From Alphaproteobacteria bacterium (GTDB lineage Bacteria > Pseudomonadota > Alphaproteobacteria > Caulobacterales > Maricaulaceae), in the NCBI GenBank assembly GCA_016124205.1, contig WGOD01000001.1, forward strand, positions 496,001 to 560,000: DNA of 64,000 bases, in the 5' to 3' direction. Both the position numbers and the translations under genes were made by a program. This document shows, one piece after another, positions 8,597 through 17,196 of the stretch; the first letter of the stretch is position 1; each line of letters starts with the position of its first letter. The notes beneath the pieces were generated by a model. That model saw only the letters and a list, made by a program, of their open reading frames with translations. It did no database searches and had not been told where the DNA came from.

Positions 8597-9988
8597 ATGC
8601 GCGCCCTCATAGCCGCCATCAGCGCCGCAGCCCTTTCCATTGCCCTGCCGGCCACGGCCGCCGCCCAGACCCTGCTCCGCGATACGGAGATCGAGGTGAT
8701 GCTGCGCGAGTATACCGATCCGCTGATCGTCGCGGCCGGTCTCGATCCCAATGACGTCGATATGTATCTGATCGGCGATCCTGAAATTAATGCCTTCGTG
8801 ACCGGCGGACAGAATATCTTCGTCAACACCGGCACGATCATGGAAGCGGAAAACCCGCTGCAGCTGAAAGGCGTTCTGGCACACGAAACCGGGCATATCG
8901 CCGGTGCGCACCTGGTGCGGATGAGCGAGGCCGGGCGCGGCGCGATGGTGCCGATGTTCGTGTCAATCGGCCTGGGGCTGATCGCGGCGATGGCGGGCGA
9001 AGGCGGCGCGGCGAGCGCGCTGATCGCATCCGGTCCGCAATTCGGCGCACTGAATTTCTACACGCACACCCGGGCGCAGGAATCGGCGGCCGACCAGGCC
9101 GCGCTGCAATACCTGACCGCGACGGGTCAGTCGGGCGAAGGCCTCGTCGAATTCTTCGAGCGCTTCCGCTATCAGGAAGTCTTCACCCCGGCGCGGCGCT
9201 TCCGCTACTTCCTGACCCACCCGCTGTCGTCCGAGCGCATCACCGCCTTGCGGCACGGCGTGGACGAAAGCCCCTATGCAGACGTTCAGGCGACGCCGGA
9301 GGAACAGGCCGAGCTGGAGCGCATCCAGGCCAAGATTTTCGGCTTCATGGCGCCGCCCGGGCAGGTGTTCGCGCGCTATCCCGAAAGCGACACCTCCCTG
9401 CCCGCGCGGTATGCCCGGGCCGTGGCCTATTACCAGGACGCGCGGCTCGACCGGGCGCGCGGCGAGATCGAGAGCCTGATCGCGGAAGAGCCGGAAAACC
9501 CGTATTTCTACGAACTCTATGGCCAGATGCTGTTCGAGAGCGGGCATGCCGACGAGGCGATCCCCTATCACCAGACCTCTGTGGATCTGATGCCGACCGC
9601 GCCGCTTTTGCGGATCAACCTCGCCATGGCGATGATCGCGGCGGACGACGACCGGTATCTCGAGGCGGCGCGGGATCATCTGCGCGTCGCGCTCGACATC
9701 GAGCCGGGCAACGCCTTCGCTTGGTACAATCTCTCACTGATCCACGAGCGCATGGGCGACACCGCCCTCGCCCAGCTGGCGGTGGCGGAGCAGTCCTACT
9801 ACACGGGCGATCGCATGCGGGCCTTCCAGTTCGCGCAGCGCGCCATGCAGGAGCTGGAGCCCGGCACGACCGCCCGTTTCCGCGCCGCGGAGCTGATCGC
9901 CGTGTCGCAACCCTCGGAAGAGGAAATCCGCGAGATGCAGCGCCAGCGCCGCCAGCAGGAGCGCCAGCGTCAGCAGCAGGGGCGTTAG
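8597..9988 (+). CDS. M48 family zinc metalloprotease with TPR domain (BepA/YfgC-like)
   Basis: Periplasmic metalloprotease of the BepA/YfgC type, a family that helps or degrades stalled outer-membrane proteins such as LptD. The protein starts with a clear signal peptide (MRALIAAISAAALSIALPATAAAQ). HETGH at residues 96-100 is the zinc-binding HExxH, and ESAADQAALQYL supplies the downstream Glu and Asp of the family. From ~residue 260 onward there are TPR-like helices. The end is a Gln/Arg-rich tail. CGGAGA upstream supports ATG 8597. The 463-residue length is normal. It is followed by a DsbA-type gene, consistent with a periplasmic quality-control role. Confidence 0.88.
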   Translation: MRALIAAISAAALSIALPATAAAQTLLRDTEIEVMLREYTDPLIVAAGLDPNDVDMYLIGDPEINAFVTGGQNIFVNTGTIMEAENPLQLKGVLAHETGHIAGAHLVRMSEAGRGAMVPMFVSIGLGLIAAMAGEGGAASALIASGPQFGALNFYTHTRAQESAADQAALQYLTATGQSGEGLVEFFERFRYQEVFTPARRFRYFLTHPLSSERITALRHGVDESPYADVQATPEEQAELERIQAKIFGFMAPPGQVFARYPESDTSLPARYARAVAYYQDARLDRARGEIESLIAEEPENPYFYELYGQMLFESGHADEAIPYHQTSVDLMPTAPLLRINLAMAMIAADDDRYLEAARDHLRVALDIEPGNAFAWYNLSLIHERMGDTALAQLAVAEQSYYTGDRMRAFQFAQRAMQELEPGTTARFRAAELIAVSQPSEEEIREMQRQRRQQERQRQQQGR

Positions 9989-10065
9989 GCCGCGAACAAG
10001 GCTCGCCTTTCCCGGCGTGATCCCGTAAACCCGCCTGAACACGATACTATCCGAGGGGATTGATG

Positions 10066-10827
10066 ATGAAGCGCGTATTTGCGGCGCTGGCCGCCGCCCT
10101 GGCCCTTGCGGCCTGCAGCCAGGACGGAGCCGATGCCCGCCAGTCCAGCGACAGTGAATTCACCGAGGCCGAACGCGCGGAAATCCGCGAGCTGGCCCGG
10201 GACTACATCCTCGAAAACCCGGAAATCATCGAAGAGGCGCTGATCGAGTTGCAGCGCCGCGCCCGCGCCCGCGAGATGGAGGCCTATGTCGCCTCGATCG
10301 AGCGCAATGCGGACGCGATCTTCAACGATCCGCGCGACCCCGCAATCGGACCGGAAGACGCGGACGTCGTCGTCGTCGAGTTCATGGATTACAAGTGCGG
10401 CTATTGCCGGATCGCCAATCGCTGGGTCGATTCGATCCGCGACCAGTATGGCGACCGCGTGCGCTTCGTGTTCAAGGAATACCCGATCCTCGGCGAGGAA
10501 TCGCGCGAAGCGGCCCGCGCCGCACTGGCCGCGCTGCGCCAGGGCGAAGAGCTCTATTTCGACTTCCACACCGCGATGATCCAGGCCTCCGGCCCGCTGC
10601 CGTCCGACCGGATCGACAGCTTCGCCGCCGCCTCCGGGATCGATGTCGCGCAAATGCGCGAGGACATGGAAGATCCGGCGATCGAGGCGCAGCTGGAAGA
10701 CGTCTACCGGCTCGGCCGCATGCTCGGCGCGGACGGCACGCCCTTCTTCATCGTCGACGGCACGCCGATCCCGGGCGCGAACATGGAAGCGCTGAACACG
10801 GCGCTCCAGAACGCGCTCGAGGGGTAG
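10066..10827 (+). CDS. DsbA family thiol:disulfide lipoprotein
   Basis: Thioredoxin-fold oxidoreductase or isomerase predicted to be tethered in the periplasm. The N-terminus (MKRVFAALAAALALAAC) ends in a lipobox with Cys18 as the lipidated residue. A helical linker (ELARDYILENPEIIEEALIEL) of the kind seen in many alphaproteobacterial DsbA-like proteins precedes the fold. The redox motif is CGYC at residues 111-114 in EFMDYKCGYCRIANRW; the cis-proline loop is GTPFFIVDGT. The ATG at 10066 is seven bases after GAGGGG; ATG 10063 and TTG 10060 are possible. Length is 253 residues. The gene ends beside a pair of palindromic repeats that separate it from the convergent VOC gene. Confidence 0.88.
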   Translation: MKRVFAALAAALALAACSQDGADARQSSDSEFTEAERAEIRELARDYILENPEIIEEALIELQRRARAREMEAYVASIERNADAIFNDPRDPAIGPEDADVVVVEFMDYKCGYCRIANRWVDSIRDQYGDRVRFVFKEYPILGEESREAARAALAALRQGEELYFDFHTAMIQASGPLPSDRIDSFAAASGIDVAQMREDMEDPAIEAQLEDVYRLGRMLGADGTPFFIVDGTPIPGANMEALNTALQNALEG

Positions 10828-10839
10828 CGTTCGTCCTAT

Positions 10840-10894
10840 CCTCGTGCTTCGAGGCTGCCCCAGAACAAGTCTGGGGCAGCACCTCAGCATGAGG
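10840..10894 (+). repeat. REP-like palindromic unit, forward copy
   Basis: Imperfect palindrome with ends CCTCGTGCTTCGAGG and CACCTCAGCATGAGG around a 9-bp inner stem (CTGCCCCAG with CTGGGGCAG). The same core occurs at 10907-10950 (inverted) and 57837-57879, so it is a dispersed intergenic repeat. It lies just after the DsbA-type gene. Confidence 0.75.
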
Positions 10895-10906
10895 GTTATG
10901 TTTTCT

Positions 10907-10950
10907 CCTCATCCTGAGGTGCGGCCCTTAGGCCGCCTCGAAGGACGAGG
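10907..10950 (-). repeat. REP-like palindromic unit, inverted copy
   Basis: Reverse-oriented partner of 10840-10894: its complement runs from CCTCGTCCTTCGAGG to CACCTCAGGATGAGG around a GC inner stem. The two copies are 12 bases apart head to head, a BIME-like pair that fills the gap between two convergent genes. Confidence 0.75.
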
Positions 10951-10956
10951 AGAAAA

Positions 10957-11376
10957 TCAGACATCCCCCATCCACACATTGCCGTCGTCGTCGATCGTCC
11001 AGTGCGGATTGTGGGCGACTTCCCAGGCATGGCCGTCGGGATCGGCGAAATAGCCCGAATAGCCGCCCCATTCGGTGTCGGCGGCCGGGCGCATGATCTC
11101 GCCGCCCGCCCTCACCGCTTCGTCCAGAACCGCATCAACCGCATCGCGGGCTGCGAAATTGATCGCCAGCGCCACGCCGTCGCTGCCGGACAGGGTGCGG
11201 CCGGTTTCCGCCTCGAACGCCGTGCGGCGGTAAAGGCCCAGCACGATGCCGTTCAGCTGGAAGAAGGCGATGTCCCGGCTGACGAAGCCGGCCTTCCAGC
11301 CGAGCGCCTCGTAGAAATCCTTCGACCGCGCCGGATCGGCGACGGCCAGCGTGATGAGCCATACGCGCTGATCCAT
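10957..11376 (-). CDS. VOC (glyoxalase/bleomycin resistance/dioxygenase) family protein
   Basis: Small single-domain member of the vicinal oxygen chelate superfamily; the substrate cannot be told. It starts MDQRVWLITLAVADPARSKDFYEALGW, the typical first beta-alpha-beta unit, and ends with GGYSGYFADPDGHAWEVAHNPHW, the second module with the conserved DPDGH. Length is 139 residues. The start at 11376 has GGGAGAG upstream. It is a single gene flanked by repeat-rich intergenic DNA on both sides, not obviously linked to the thiamine genes beyond it. Confidence 0.85.
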   Translation of the reverse strand: MDQRVWLITLAVADPARSKDFYEALGWKAGFVSRDIAFFQLNGIVLGLYRRTAFEAETGRTLSGSDGVALAINFAARDAVDAVLDEAVRAGGEIMRPAADTEWGGYSGYFADPDGHAWEVAHNPHWTIDDDGNVWMGDV

Positions 11377-11690
11377 GTCTCTCTCCCTTGTTGCGGGAGA
11401 TTAGAACATTTCGGGAACATGGCAATTGCGAATCTTCGACGCCCTCGGTTTCGCGTGGCTGGCGTGTGTGGGGATATCAACGACCGCCCTTCGCGACGCG
11501 GACTTTCGTCCGCTCCTCAGGACAGGTCGTTGAATTCGAGCCTGTCCTGAGGAGGACGCGAAGCGGCGTCTCGAAGGGCGGCTTGAATTCTCGCTTCACC
11601 CCACCCCGGTCCCGTCTTGCTCTCGCAAGCCGCTCGCGTCCGTCCCCTTCGAGGGAAGGGAGTGGTGCATCCGCAAACGTAGAGCGAAAC
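11377..11690. other. Repeat-filled intergenic region, no gene
   Basis: Between the VOC gene start and the thiG stop. No credible reading frame. It holds a large inverted repeat (11484-11581) and, at 11598-11667, a C-rich segment with small hairpins that resembles intergenic sequence scattered through related genomes (from memory, not checked). The VOC promoter should lie near 11380-11480, but no clear motif was found. Confidence 0.5.
11484..11581. repeat. Large intergenic inverted repeat (second palindromic family)
   Basis: The outer ends CCGCCCTTCG and CGAAGGGCGG are complementary. The inner 14-bp arms 11513-11526 and 11541-11554 are perfect complements around a 14-base loop containing GAATTC. 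The whole could fold into a long interrupted cruciform. It differs from the REP-like units at 10.9 and 57.9 kb but shares the CTCAGGA core. Confidence 0.7.
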
Positions 11691-12482
11691 CTAAATCAAA
11701 CCGCTCAGCGGGCTGGACGGATCGGCGTATTTCTTCTTCGCCATACGGCCGGCGAGATAGGCTTCGCGGCCGGCGATGACGGCATGCTTCATGGCCGTCG
11801 CCATGCGGATCGGGTCCTTCGCCTCGGCGATGGCGGTGTTCATCAGAACGCCGTCGCAGCCAAGCTCCATCGCCACGGCCGCGTCCGACGCTGTACCGAC
11901 ACCGGCGTCGACAATGACCGGCACCGAGGTCTGCTCAACGATCAGGCGGATATTCACCGGGTTCTGGATCCCGAGGCCCGAACCGATCGGCGCGCCCAGG
12001 GGCATGATGGCGCAGCACCCGGCATCTTCCAGCTTGCGGGCATAGACCGGATCATCGCTGCAATAGACCATCACGTCGAAGCCGTCGGCGATCAGCATCT
12101 TCGCCGCCCGCAGCGTCTCTTCCATGTCGGGATAGAGGTGTTTCGGGTCGGACAGGACTTCGAGCTTTACGAGATTCCAGCCGCCCGCCTCGCGCGCCAG
12201 GCGCAGCGTGCGAACCGCGTCCTCGCCGGTGAAACAGCCCGCCGTATTGGGCAGGAAGACGTATTTTTCCGGGTCGATGAAATCGACGAGGCGCGGCTTG
12301 TCCGGGTCGGACAGGTTCACGCGGCGCAGCGCGACCGTGATCATCTCCGCGCCGGAGGCTTCGAGCGCGCGGGCATTCTGCTCGTAGCTTTCATACTTGC
12401 CCGTGCCGATGATGAGGCGCGATTTCAGTTCGCGGCCGGCGACGACGAGGGGTTTGTCTTCGGCGGTGTTGGCGGTCATCAT
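11691..12482 (-). CDS. thiG: Thiazole synthase
   Basis: Makes the thiazole phosphate half of thiamine from deoxyxylulose 5-phosphate, dehydroglycine and ThiS thiocarboxylate, in the cytoplasm. TIM-barrel motifs are visible: [36 protein letters not shown], the catalytic Lys106 in [20 protein letters not shown] and [18 protein letters not shown]. Length is 263 residues, normal. Two adjacent ATG codons open the gene (12482 and 12479). Its partner thiS is on the same strand 327 bases upstream, with a small opposite-strand gene between them. No thiC, thiE or thiO is in the window. Confidence 0.95.
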   Translation of the reverse strand: MMTANTAEDKPLVVAGRELKSRLIIGTGKYESYEQNARALEASGAEMITVALRRVNLSDPDKPRLVDFIDPEKYVFLPNTAGCFTGEDAVRTLRLAREAGGWNLVKLEVLSDPKHLYPDMEETLRAAKMLIADGFDVMVYCSDDPVYARKLEDAGCCAIMPLGAPIGSGLGIQNPVNIRLIVEQTSVPVIVDAGVGTASDAAVAMELGCDGVLMNTAIAEAKDPIRMATAMKHAVIAGREAYLAGRMAKKKYADPSSPLSGLI

Positions 12483-12548
12483 TCCATCCGTATTCGGGTG
12501 TAATTTTCCGGGTGTATTTTTCAGGGTGTTCTGGGGGGAGAGACTTAG

Positions 12549-12812
12549 ATGAACAAGCCCGTCATGGCCATTCTGCTCGCACTGGCCGCCGCGAATATCG
12601 GCTATGCCGTATGGCGAACCGTCGAAGGGGTACCGCTGGACGATAGTCTTCCGCTTTTCATCGGAGGCCTGGTCTGCGCCACGATCGCCATGGCGATCAG
12701 CCGAACCAAGGCGAAAGCTGATCAGGGAAGCGATGGCGGAGATGTTTCACACAACCAGACCCGCGACGACGGGTATGACGGCTTCGACGGGGACGGCGGT
12801 GGCGGGGACTAA
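12549..12812 (+). CDS. Small predicted membrane protein, unknown function
   Basis: 87 residues, not recognised. Two hydrophobic segments (about residues 4-22 and 33-50) suggest a two-pass inner-membrane protein. The tail is charged and ends in an Asp/Gly-rich stretch ([14 protein letters not shown]). ATG 12549 is preceded by a purine-rich GGGGGAGAG. It lies between thiG and thiS on the opposite strand and its stop overlaps the thiS stop by four bases, so it is probably not part of thiamine synthesis. The good ribosome site and membrane topology argue that it is real. Confidence 0.6.
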   Translation: MNKPVMAILLALAAANIGYAVWRTVEGVPLDDSLPLFIGGLVCATIAMAISRTKAKADQGSDGGDVSHNQTRDDGYDGFDGDGGGGD

Positions 12813-13012
12813 CCCCCGCCAACGAAATGCACGATTTCGAGCCGGTCACCCGCGCTGAGTTCTGTTTCGCCGTAGAGTGATTTCGGCACGATTTCGAGAT
12901 TGCGCTCGACCGCCACTTTCCGCGTGTCGAGGCCAAGTTCGGCCAAGAGGCCGGTCACGGTCGAACCGGGTGAAATCTCGCGGGTCTCGCCATTGAGTTC
13001 GATCTGGATCAT
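12809..13012 (-). CDS. thiS: Sulfur carrier protein ThiS
   Basis: Ubiquitin-fold sulfur carrier whose C-terminal Gly-Gly is thiocarboxylated and passes sulfur to ThiG. It begins [13 protein letters not shown] and ends [12 protein letters not shown], with the diagnostic GG terminus. Length is 67 residues, standard. The frame extends to a GTG at 13036, but the eight extra residues do not fit the family. No TPP riboswitch-like sequence was found in the ~125 bases upstream. The stop overlaps that of the convergent small membrane gene by four bases. Confidence 0.92.
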   Translation of the reverse strand: MIQIELNGETREISPGSTVTGLLAELGLDTRKVAVERNLEIVPKSLYGETELSAGDRLEIVHFVGGG

Positions 13013-13138
13013 GTCCGGAGAGATGGCGCGGACCACTCAAAAGCGCAACCGGCATGGCCGCAAGGCGGCCGACGTCTCTTGTGCGTCTAGGATTGCGCAT
13101 CGTACAACGCCCGCCCGCCAACCAGCCCGCAAGGCCCC

Positions 13139-13573
13139 GTGAAAAAACCGGTCTTCATTCTCAACGGTCCGAATCTGAACCTTCTGGGTCGCCGCGAGCC
13201 GCACATCTACGGCACGCAGACGCTGAAGGATCTGGAATCGCTGTGCGAGGCCAAGGCGGTCACGCTCGGCGTGACGATCGACTTTCGGCAGACCAATCAC
13301 GAAGGCGTTCTGATCGACTGGGTCCAGGAAGCGATGGATTCGGCCTCGGCGCTGATTCTCAATGCCGCGGGCTATACACACACCTCGATCGCGCTGCACG
13401 ATGCGCTGAAGGCGCTGACCATCCCGGTCATCGAAGTGCATCTGAGCGATCCGGCGGAGCGCGAAAGTTTCCGCCATGTCTCCTATGTGGGCATGGCCGC
13501 GACGCAATCCATCGCCGGACTGGGTGCACGCGGATATGAACTGGCGCTAGAGAGTGCCGCCAGTCTGGTCTAG
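13139..13573 (+). CDS. aroQ: Type II 3-dehydroquinate dehydratase
   Basis: Third step of the shikimate pathway: dehydroquinate to dehydroshikimate. Family motifs are [18 protein letters not shown] (catalytic Tyr and lid Arg), [29 protein letters not shown] and [17 protein letters not shown] with the active-site His. Length is 144 residues, normal. The start is GTG at 13139, the only start that gives the conserved N-terminus. It is 56 bases upstream of accB, the usual aroQ-accB-accC order. Confidence 0.96.
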   Translation: MKKPVFILNGPNLNLLGRREPHIYGTQTLKDLESLCEAKAVTLGVTIDFRQTNHEGVLIDWVQEAMDSASALILNAAGYTHTSIALHDALKALTIPVIEVHLSDPAERESFRHVSYVGMAATQSIAGLGARGYELALESAASLV

Positions 13574-13629
13574 ACAGGCTGATAACGAGATTCCGCCAAG
13601 AGCTTCTGACAGAAAGGGGCGCAAGGGAC

Positions 13630-14127
13630 ATGACCACGTCATCGAAATCCGGTTCGGCGCTGAACCCCAAGCTGGTGCGCGAACTGGCCGAGATCCTGCG
13701 CGAGACCGAGCTGACCGAAATCGAGGTTGAAAAGGGCGATCTGCGCCTGCGCGTCGCGCGCACGGTCCAGGCCGCGCCGGTCATGCATGCCGTCGCCGCT
13801 CCGGCCCCGGTGGCCGCGGCACCGGCTGCCGCGCCGGCCGCCCCGGCCTCGCAACCCTCCGATCCGGCCCAAGCGCCCGAAGGCGCCGATACGCCGGGCA
13901 GCGTGCCCTCGCCCATGGTCGGCACCGTCTATCTGCGTCCCAATCCGGAAGCCGATGCCTTCGCGAAGGCCGGCGACACGGTGAAGGAAGGCGACACGAT
14001 CCTGCTGATCGAGGCGATGAAGACGTTCAACCCGATCACCGCGCCGCGGTCCGGCAAGCTGACCCACCTCTTCGTCACCGACGCTCAGCCGGTGGAATAC
14101 GGCGAAGCCCTGTTCGCGATTTCCTGA
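13630..14127 (+). CDS. accB: Biotin carboxyl carrier protein of acetyl-CoA carboxylase
   Basis: Carries the biotin that shuttles CO2 between biotin carboxylase and carboxyltransferase, the committed step of fatty-acid synthesis. Residues 1-45 form the interaction helix (ELAEILRETELTEIEVEKGDLRLRV begins at ~17). Residues ~50-85 are an Ala/Pro swinging linker. The biotinyl domain contains SPMVGTVYL and EAMKTFNPI with Lys131 as the biotinylated residue, 35 residues from the end. ATG 13630 is preceded by AAGGGA. It is followed by accC after 25 bases. Confidence 0.96.
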   Translation: MTTSSKSGSALNPKLVRELAEILRETELTEIEVEKGDLRLRVARTVQAAPVMHAVAAPAPVAAAPAAAPAAPASQPSDPAQAPEGADTPGSVPSPMVGTVYLRPNPEADAFAKAGDTVKEGDTILLIEAMKTFNPITAPRSGKLTHLFVTDAQPVEYGEALFAIS

Positions 14128-14152
14128 GGCGCACGCGCGGGAGCCGTCCGAG

Positions 14153-15514
14153 ATGTTCGATAAAGTCCTGATCGCCAATCGCGGCGAGATCGCCCTCCGG
14201 GTCCACCGGGCCTGCAAGGAAATGGGCATCCAGACCGTGGCGATCCATTCCGAAGCCGACGCGGACGCCATGCATGTCCGCCTGGCCGACGAAAGCGTCT
14301 GTGTCGGCCCGCCGCCGGCCGGCAAGAGCTATCTGAACATTCCCCAGATCATCGCCGCGTGCGAGATCACCGGGGCGCAGGCCGTCCATCCCGGCTATGG
14401 CTTCCTGTCGGAAAACGCGCGCTTCTCCGAAATCGTCGAGGCGCATGGCATCACCTTCATCGGACCGACGGCGGACCATATCCGCCTGATGGGCGACAAG
14501 ATCACCGCGAAGAAGGCGGTGAAGGATGCCGGCATCCCGGTCGTTCCCGGCTCTGAGGGCGGCATTTCCGACATCGACGAGGCGGAGAAGATCGCCGCCG
14601 ATATCGGCTATCCGGTCCTGATCAAGGCCGCGGCGGGCGGCGGCGGACGCGGCATGAAGGTCGCGGAGAACGCCAAGATGTTCCGCAGCGCCGTTCAGAC
14701 TGCGTCTTCGGAAGCGGCGGCAGCCTTCGGCGACGGGTCGGTCTATCTCGAGAAATATCTCGGCAAGCCGCGCCACATCGAAATCCAGATCCTGGCCGAC
14801 ACCCACGGCAATTGCGTGCATCTGGGCGAGCGCGACTGCTCGCTGCAGCGACGCCACCAGAAAGTTCTGGAAGAAGCCACCTCGCCTGCGCTCGACGCCA
14901 AGGCGCGCGCCGAAATCGGCGCGATCACGCGCGATGCGGTGGCCGCCATCGGCTATCGCGGCGTCGGAACGGTCGAATACCTCTACGAGGACGGCCGCTT
15001 CTACTTCATCGAGATGAATACCCGCCTGCAGGTGGAACATCCGGTGACCGAGGCGATCACCGGGCTCGACCTGGTCCGTGAACAGATCCTCGTCGCGGCC
15101 GGCGAAAAGCTGTCGATGACGCAGGACGATATCGTCTTCAACGGGCATTCGATCGAATGCCGCATCAATGCCGAGGACCCGGCGACGTTCGCGCCCTCCC
15201 CCGGCAAGGTGACCGAGTTCCACGCGCCGGGCGGGCTCGGCGTGCGCCTCGATAGCGCGCTCTATGCCGGCTATTCCATCCCGCCCTATTACGACAGCCT
15301 GATCGGCAAGCTGATCGTGCACGGCCGCGACCGGCCGGAGGCTCTGCTGCGCCTGAAGCGCGCGCTGAACGAGCTGGTCGTGACCGGCGTGAAGACGACG
15401 AAGCCGCTCTTCCTCGACCTGCTGGAAGAACCCGCCTTCGTGTCGGGCGACTATCACATCCGCTGGCTGGAGAGCTGGCTCGCCGAACGCAAGGCGGCCG
15501 GCGAGGCCGCGTGA
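14153..15514 (+). CDS. accC: Biotin carboxylase subunit of acetyl-CoA carboxylase
   Basis: ATP-grasp enzyme that carboxylates the biotin of AccB. Signatures are [17 protein letters not shown] at the start, [10 protein letters not shown], the glycine-rich [16 protein letters not shown] loop, [29 protein letters not shown] with metal ligands and catalytic Arg, and a C-terminal [14 protein letters not shown]. Length is 453 residues, normal. Its stop overlaps the GTG start of aat by four bases, suggesting translational coupling. Confidence 0.97.
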   Translation: MFDKVLIANRGEIALRVHRACKEMGIQTVAIHSEADADAMHVRLADESVCVGPPPAGKSYLNIPQIIAACEITGAQAVHPGYGFLSENARFSEIVEAHGITFIGPTADHIRLMGDKITAKKAVKDAGIPVVPGSEGGISDIDEAEKIAADIGYPVLIKAAAGGGGRGMKVAENAKMFRSAVQTASSEAAAAFGDGSVYLEKYLGKPRHIEIQILADTHGNCVHLGERDCSLQRRHQKVLEEATSPALDAKARAEIGAITRDAVAAIGYRGVGTVEYLYEDGRFYFIEMNTRLQVEHPVTEAITGLDLVREQILVAAGEKLSMTQDDIVFNGHSIECRINAEDPATFAPSPGKVTEFHAPGGLGVRLDSALYAGYSIPPYYDSLIGKLIVHGRDRPEALLRLKRALNELVVTGVKTTKPLFLDLLEEPAFVSGDYHIRWLESWLAERKAAGEAA

Positions 15515-16161
15515 AGGGTTTCGGCCCGGCCGACCTGCTCGACTGCTATGCGCGGGGTGTGTTTCCCATGGCCGAAGGCCGGGACGACCCGCGCATCTAC
15601 CTTCTCGAACCGGACGAGCGCGGCATCCTTCCGCTCGACCGATTCCATATCCCGCGCAGCCTGAAAAAGACCGTCCGGCGAGATCCGTTCGAAGTCTCGA
15701 TCAATCGCGACTTTGCGGGCGTGATCGACGGATGTGCAGCCCCCGGCGCGGGCCGGGAGGAAACCTGGATCAATCCGGGGATCCGCTCGCTTTATCTGAT
15801 GCTGCACGAAGCGGGATACGCCCACAGCGTGGAATGCCGCGATGCTGGCTATCTGGTGGGCGGGCTTTATGGCGTCGCGCTTGGCTCCGCCTTTTTCGGG
15901 GAAAGCATGTTTTCCCGCGCGACCGACGCGTCAAAGGTGGCGCTGGTGCATCTCGTCGCGCGGCTCAAGGCCGGTGGCTACACCCTGCTCGACACGCAAT
16001 TCACGACCGCGCATCTGGAGCAATTCGGAGCGGAGGTGATCACCCGCGAGGCCTATCGCGAGCGTCTGGCCGAAGCGATCGCGGTCGATGCGGATTTCAA
16101 TGCCCTGCCCGACGTGATCAGCGGCGATCAGGCCCTGCAGTCGATCACCCAGACGTCGTAG
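15511..16161 (+). CDS. aat: Leucyl/phenylalanyl-tRNA--protein transferase
   Basis: Adds Leu or Phe from charged tRNA to proteins with N-terminal Arg or Lys, marking them for ClpS/ClpAP under the N-end rule. Motifs are [56 protein letters not shown] and [16 protein letters not shown]. The start GTG 15511 lies in the GTGA overlap with accC. The 216-residue length is normal. Its last 34 bases overlap the end of the convergent DUF2155 gene. Confidence 0.95.
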   Translation: MKGFGPADLLDCYARGVFPMAEGRDDPRIYLLEPDERGILPLDRFHIPRSLKKTVRRDPFEVSINRDFAGVIDGCAAPGAGREETWINPGIRSLYLMLHEAGYAHSVECRDAGYLVGGLYGVALGSAFFGESMFSRATDASKVALVHLVARLKAGGYTLLDTQFTTAHLEQFGAEVITREAYRERLAEAIAVDADFNALPDVISGDQALQSITQTS

Positions 16162-16577
16162 ACGGGGTGTTCCAGCGGGTTGAGCGCCGGGTTCGATCCG
16201 AACATCCAGCCGGAAAACACGGTTTCGCTCTCGTCTTCCGAACCGAAGCCGTCGGTGCGGCGGTCGGCAATCTGCATGAATGCGAAGATTTCCGGGGTTT
16301 CTTCCGGCGGGCGGCGCCGGCAATAGCGCGCCGTGATTTCCAGCGAGCCGAAGACGTGGGTCTCGCCGATGCGAACCTCGAAGTCCTCGGTGCGGGCGGT
16401 GATCTTGTCGAGGCCGCGCAGAACCAGAACATTCCCGGGTCGGCTGGTCAGCTCCTGCGGGCCGGAGCGGTCGGTGCGCACGTCCGGCTGATCGCCGGTC
16501 TGCGGCTCGGACTCCTGCGCAACGGCCAGCGAGGCCGAAGCGGCGAACATCAACGCGGTGACAAGCGATCTGATCAT
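16128..16577 (-). CDS. DUF2155 domain-containing exported protein
   Basis: Function unknown. The start at 16577 gives [21 protein letters not shown], a signal peptide; the frame is open further upstream but only as Arg/Pro-rich shadow sequence. The C-terminal ~90 residues match DUF2155 ([20 protein letters not shown], then [20 protein letters not shown] and VWVIDC). The gene sits beside the NDUFA12 gene, as in many alphaproteobacteria, which suggests but does not prove a link to complex I or the envelope. Length is 149 residues. It overlaps aat tail to tail by 34 bases. Confidence 0.88.
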   Translation of the reverse strand: MIRSLVTALMFAASASLAVAQESEPQTGDQPDVRTDRSGPQELTSRPGNVLVLRGLDKITARTEDFEVRIGETHVFGSLEITARYCRRRPPEETPEIFAFMQIADRRTDGFGSEDESETVFSGWMFGSNPALNPLEHPVYDVWVIDCRA

Positions 16578-16624
16578 TGGTCCACCATGACCCGGCTTTG
16601 CGGCATCGCCAAGGCGAAAGCGGT

Positions 16625-17026
16625 TCACGCGTCCGGCGACCAGGATTCGTAGTCGCCCGAGGCGCGCTGGCGCGGCCCCTGGACGGCGAGACTGCCCGTC
16701 GGGCGATAGGCGTGGAGCGTGCCGGTCAGGTTCGGCTTGTGATCCAGCTCCCACTTCTGGCGCGGCAGCGGGGCGTCGGTCGGCGGCTCGTCGAAGGTGT
16801 GGTGCAGCCAGCCATGCCAGTCCGCCGGCACGCGGCTGGCGTCGGCATAGCCCTTGTAGACCACCCAACGGCGCTCGCGGCCGCTGGCCCCGGAAGGCTT
16901 GCGCTCGCGGTAGTAGCGATTGCCGTACTCGTCCTCACCGATCTTCTCCGCGCGCTTGGCGAGTGTGAAGAAGGTGCCGGGCGTGGCGTCGTCCCACCAT
17001 GCGAAGATCTTGGCGAAAAGTCCCAT
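16625..17026 (-). CDS. NDUFA12-like NADH:ubiquinone oxidoreductase subunit (B17.2)
   Basis: Accessory complex I subunit shared by alphaproteobacteria and mitochondria. Motifs are [47 protein letters not shown] and the closing [14 protein letters not shown]. Length is 133 residues, typical. The start at 17026 gives [13 protein letters not shown]. It is cotranscribed in all likelihood with the DUF2155 gene 47 bases downstream and divergent from the NrdJ-like gene. Confidence 0.95.
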   Translation of the reverse strand: MGLFAKIFAWWDDATPGTFFTLAKRAEKIGEDEYGNRYYRERKPSGASGRERRWVVYKGYADASRVPADWHGWLHHTFDEPPTDAPLPRQKWELDHKPNLTGTLHAYRPTGSLAVQGPRQRASGDYESWSPDA

Positions 17027-17196
17027 CGGGTGCAGCCGCTCCGGTCGGTTTCAGAGTTCAGAATCCGGGCGGAATATGCCGCCTTGAACCCGCCCGGTCC
17101 AGTGCGCGTCGCCGCTTTTGGTGCAGGGGCGCAAGCGCCTTATCCTGTTTGCGATTCGGCGCGCGTGCGCCGAGAGCTGAGGCGAGAGGGGCGATC

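Noticed and set aside
13013-13138. TPP riboswitch upstream of thiS
   Set aside because: No THI-box-like sequence or expected stems were found in this interval on the minus strand.
16578-16868. N-terminal extension of the DUF2155 gene
   Set aside because: The extension is antisense to the NDUFA12 gene, Arg/Pro-rich, and would bury the signal peptide.
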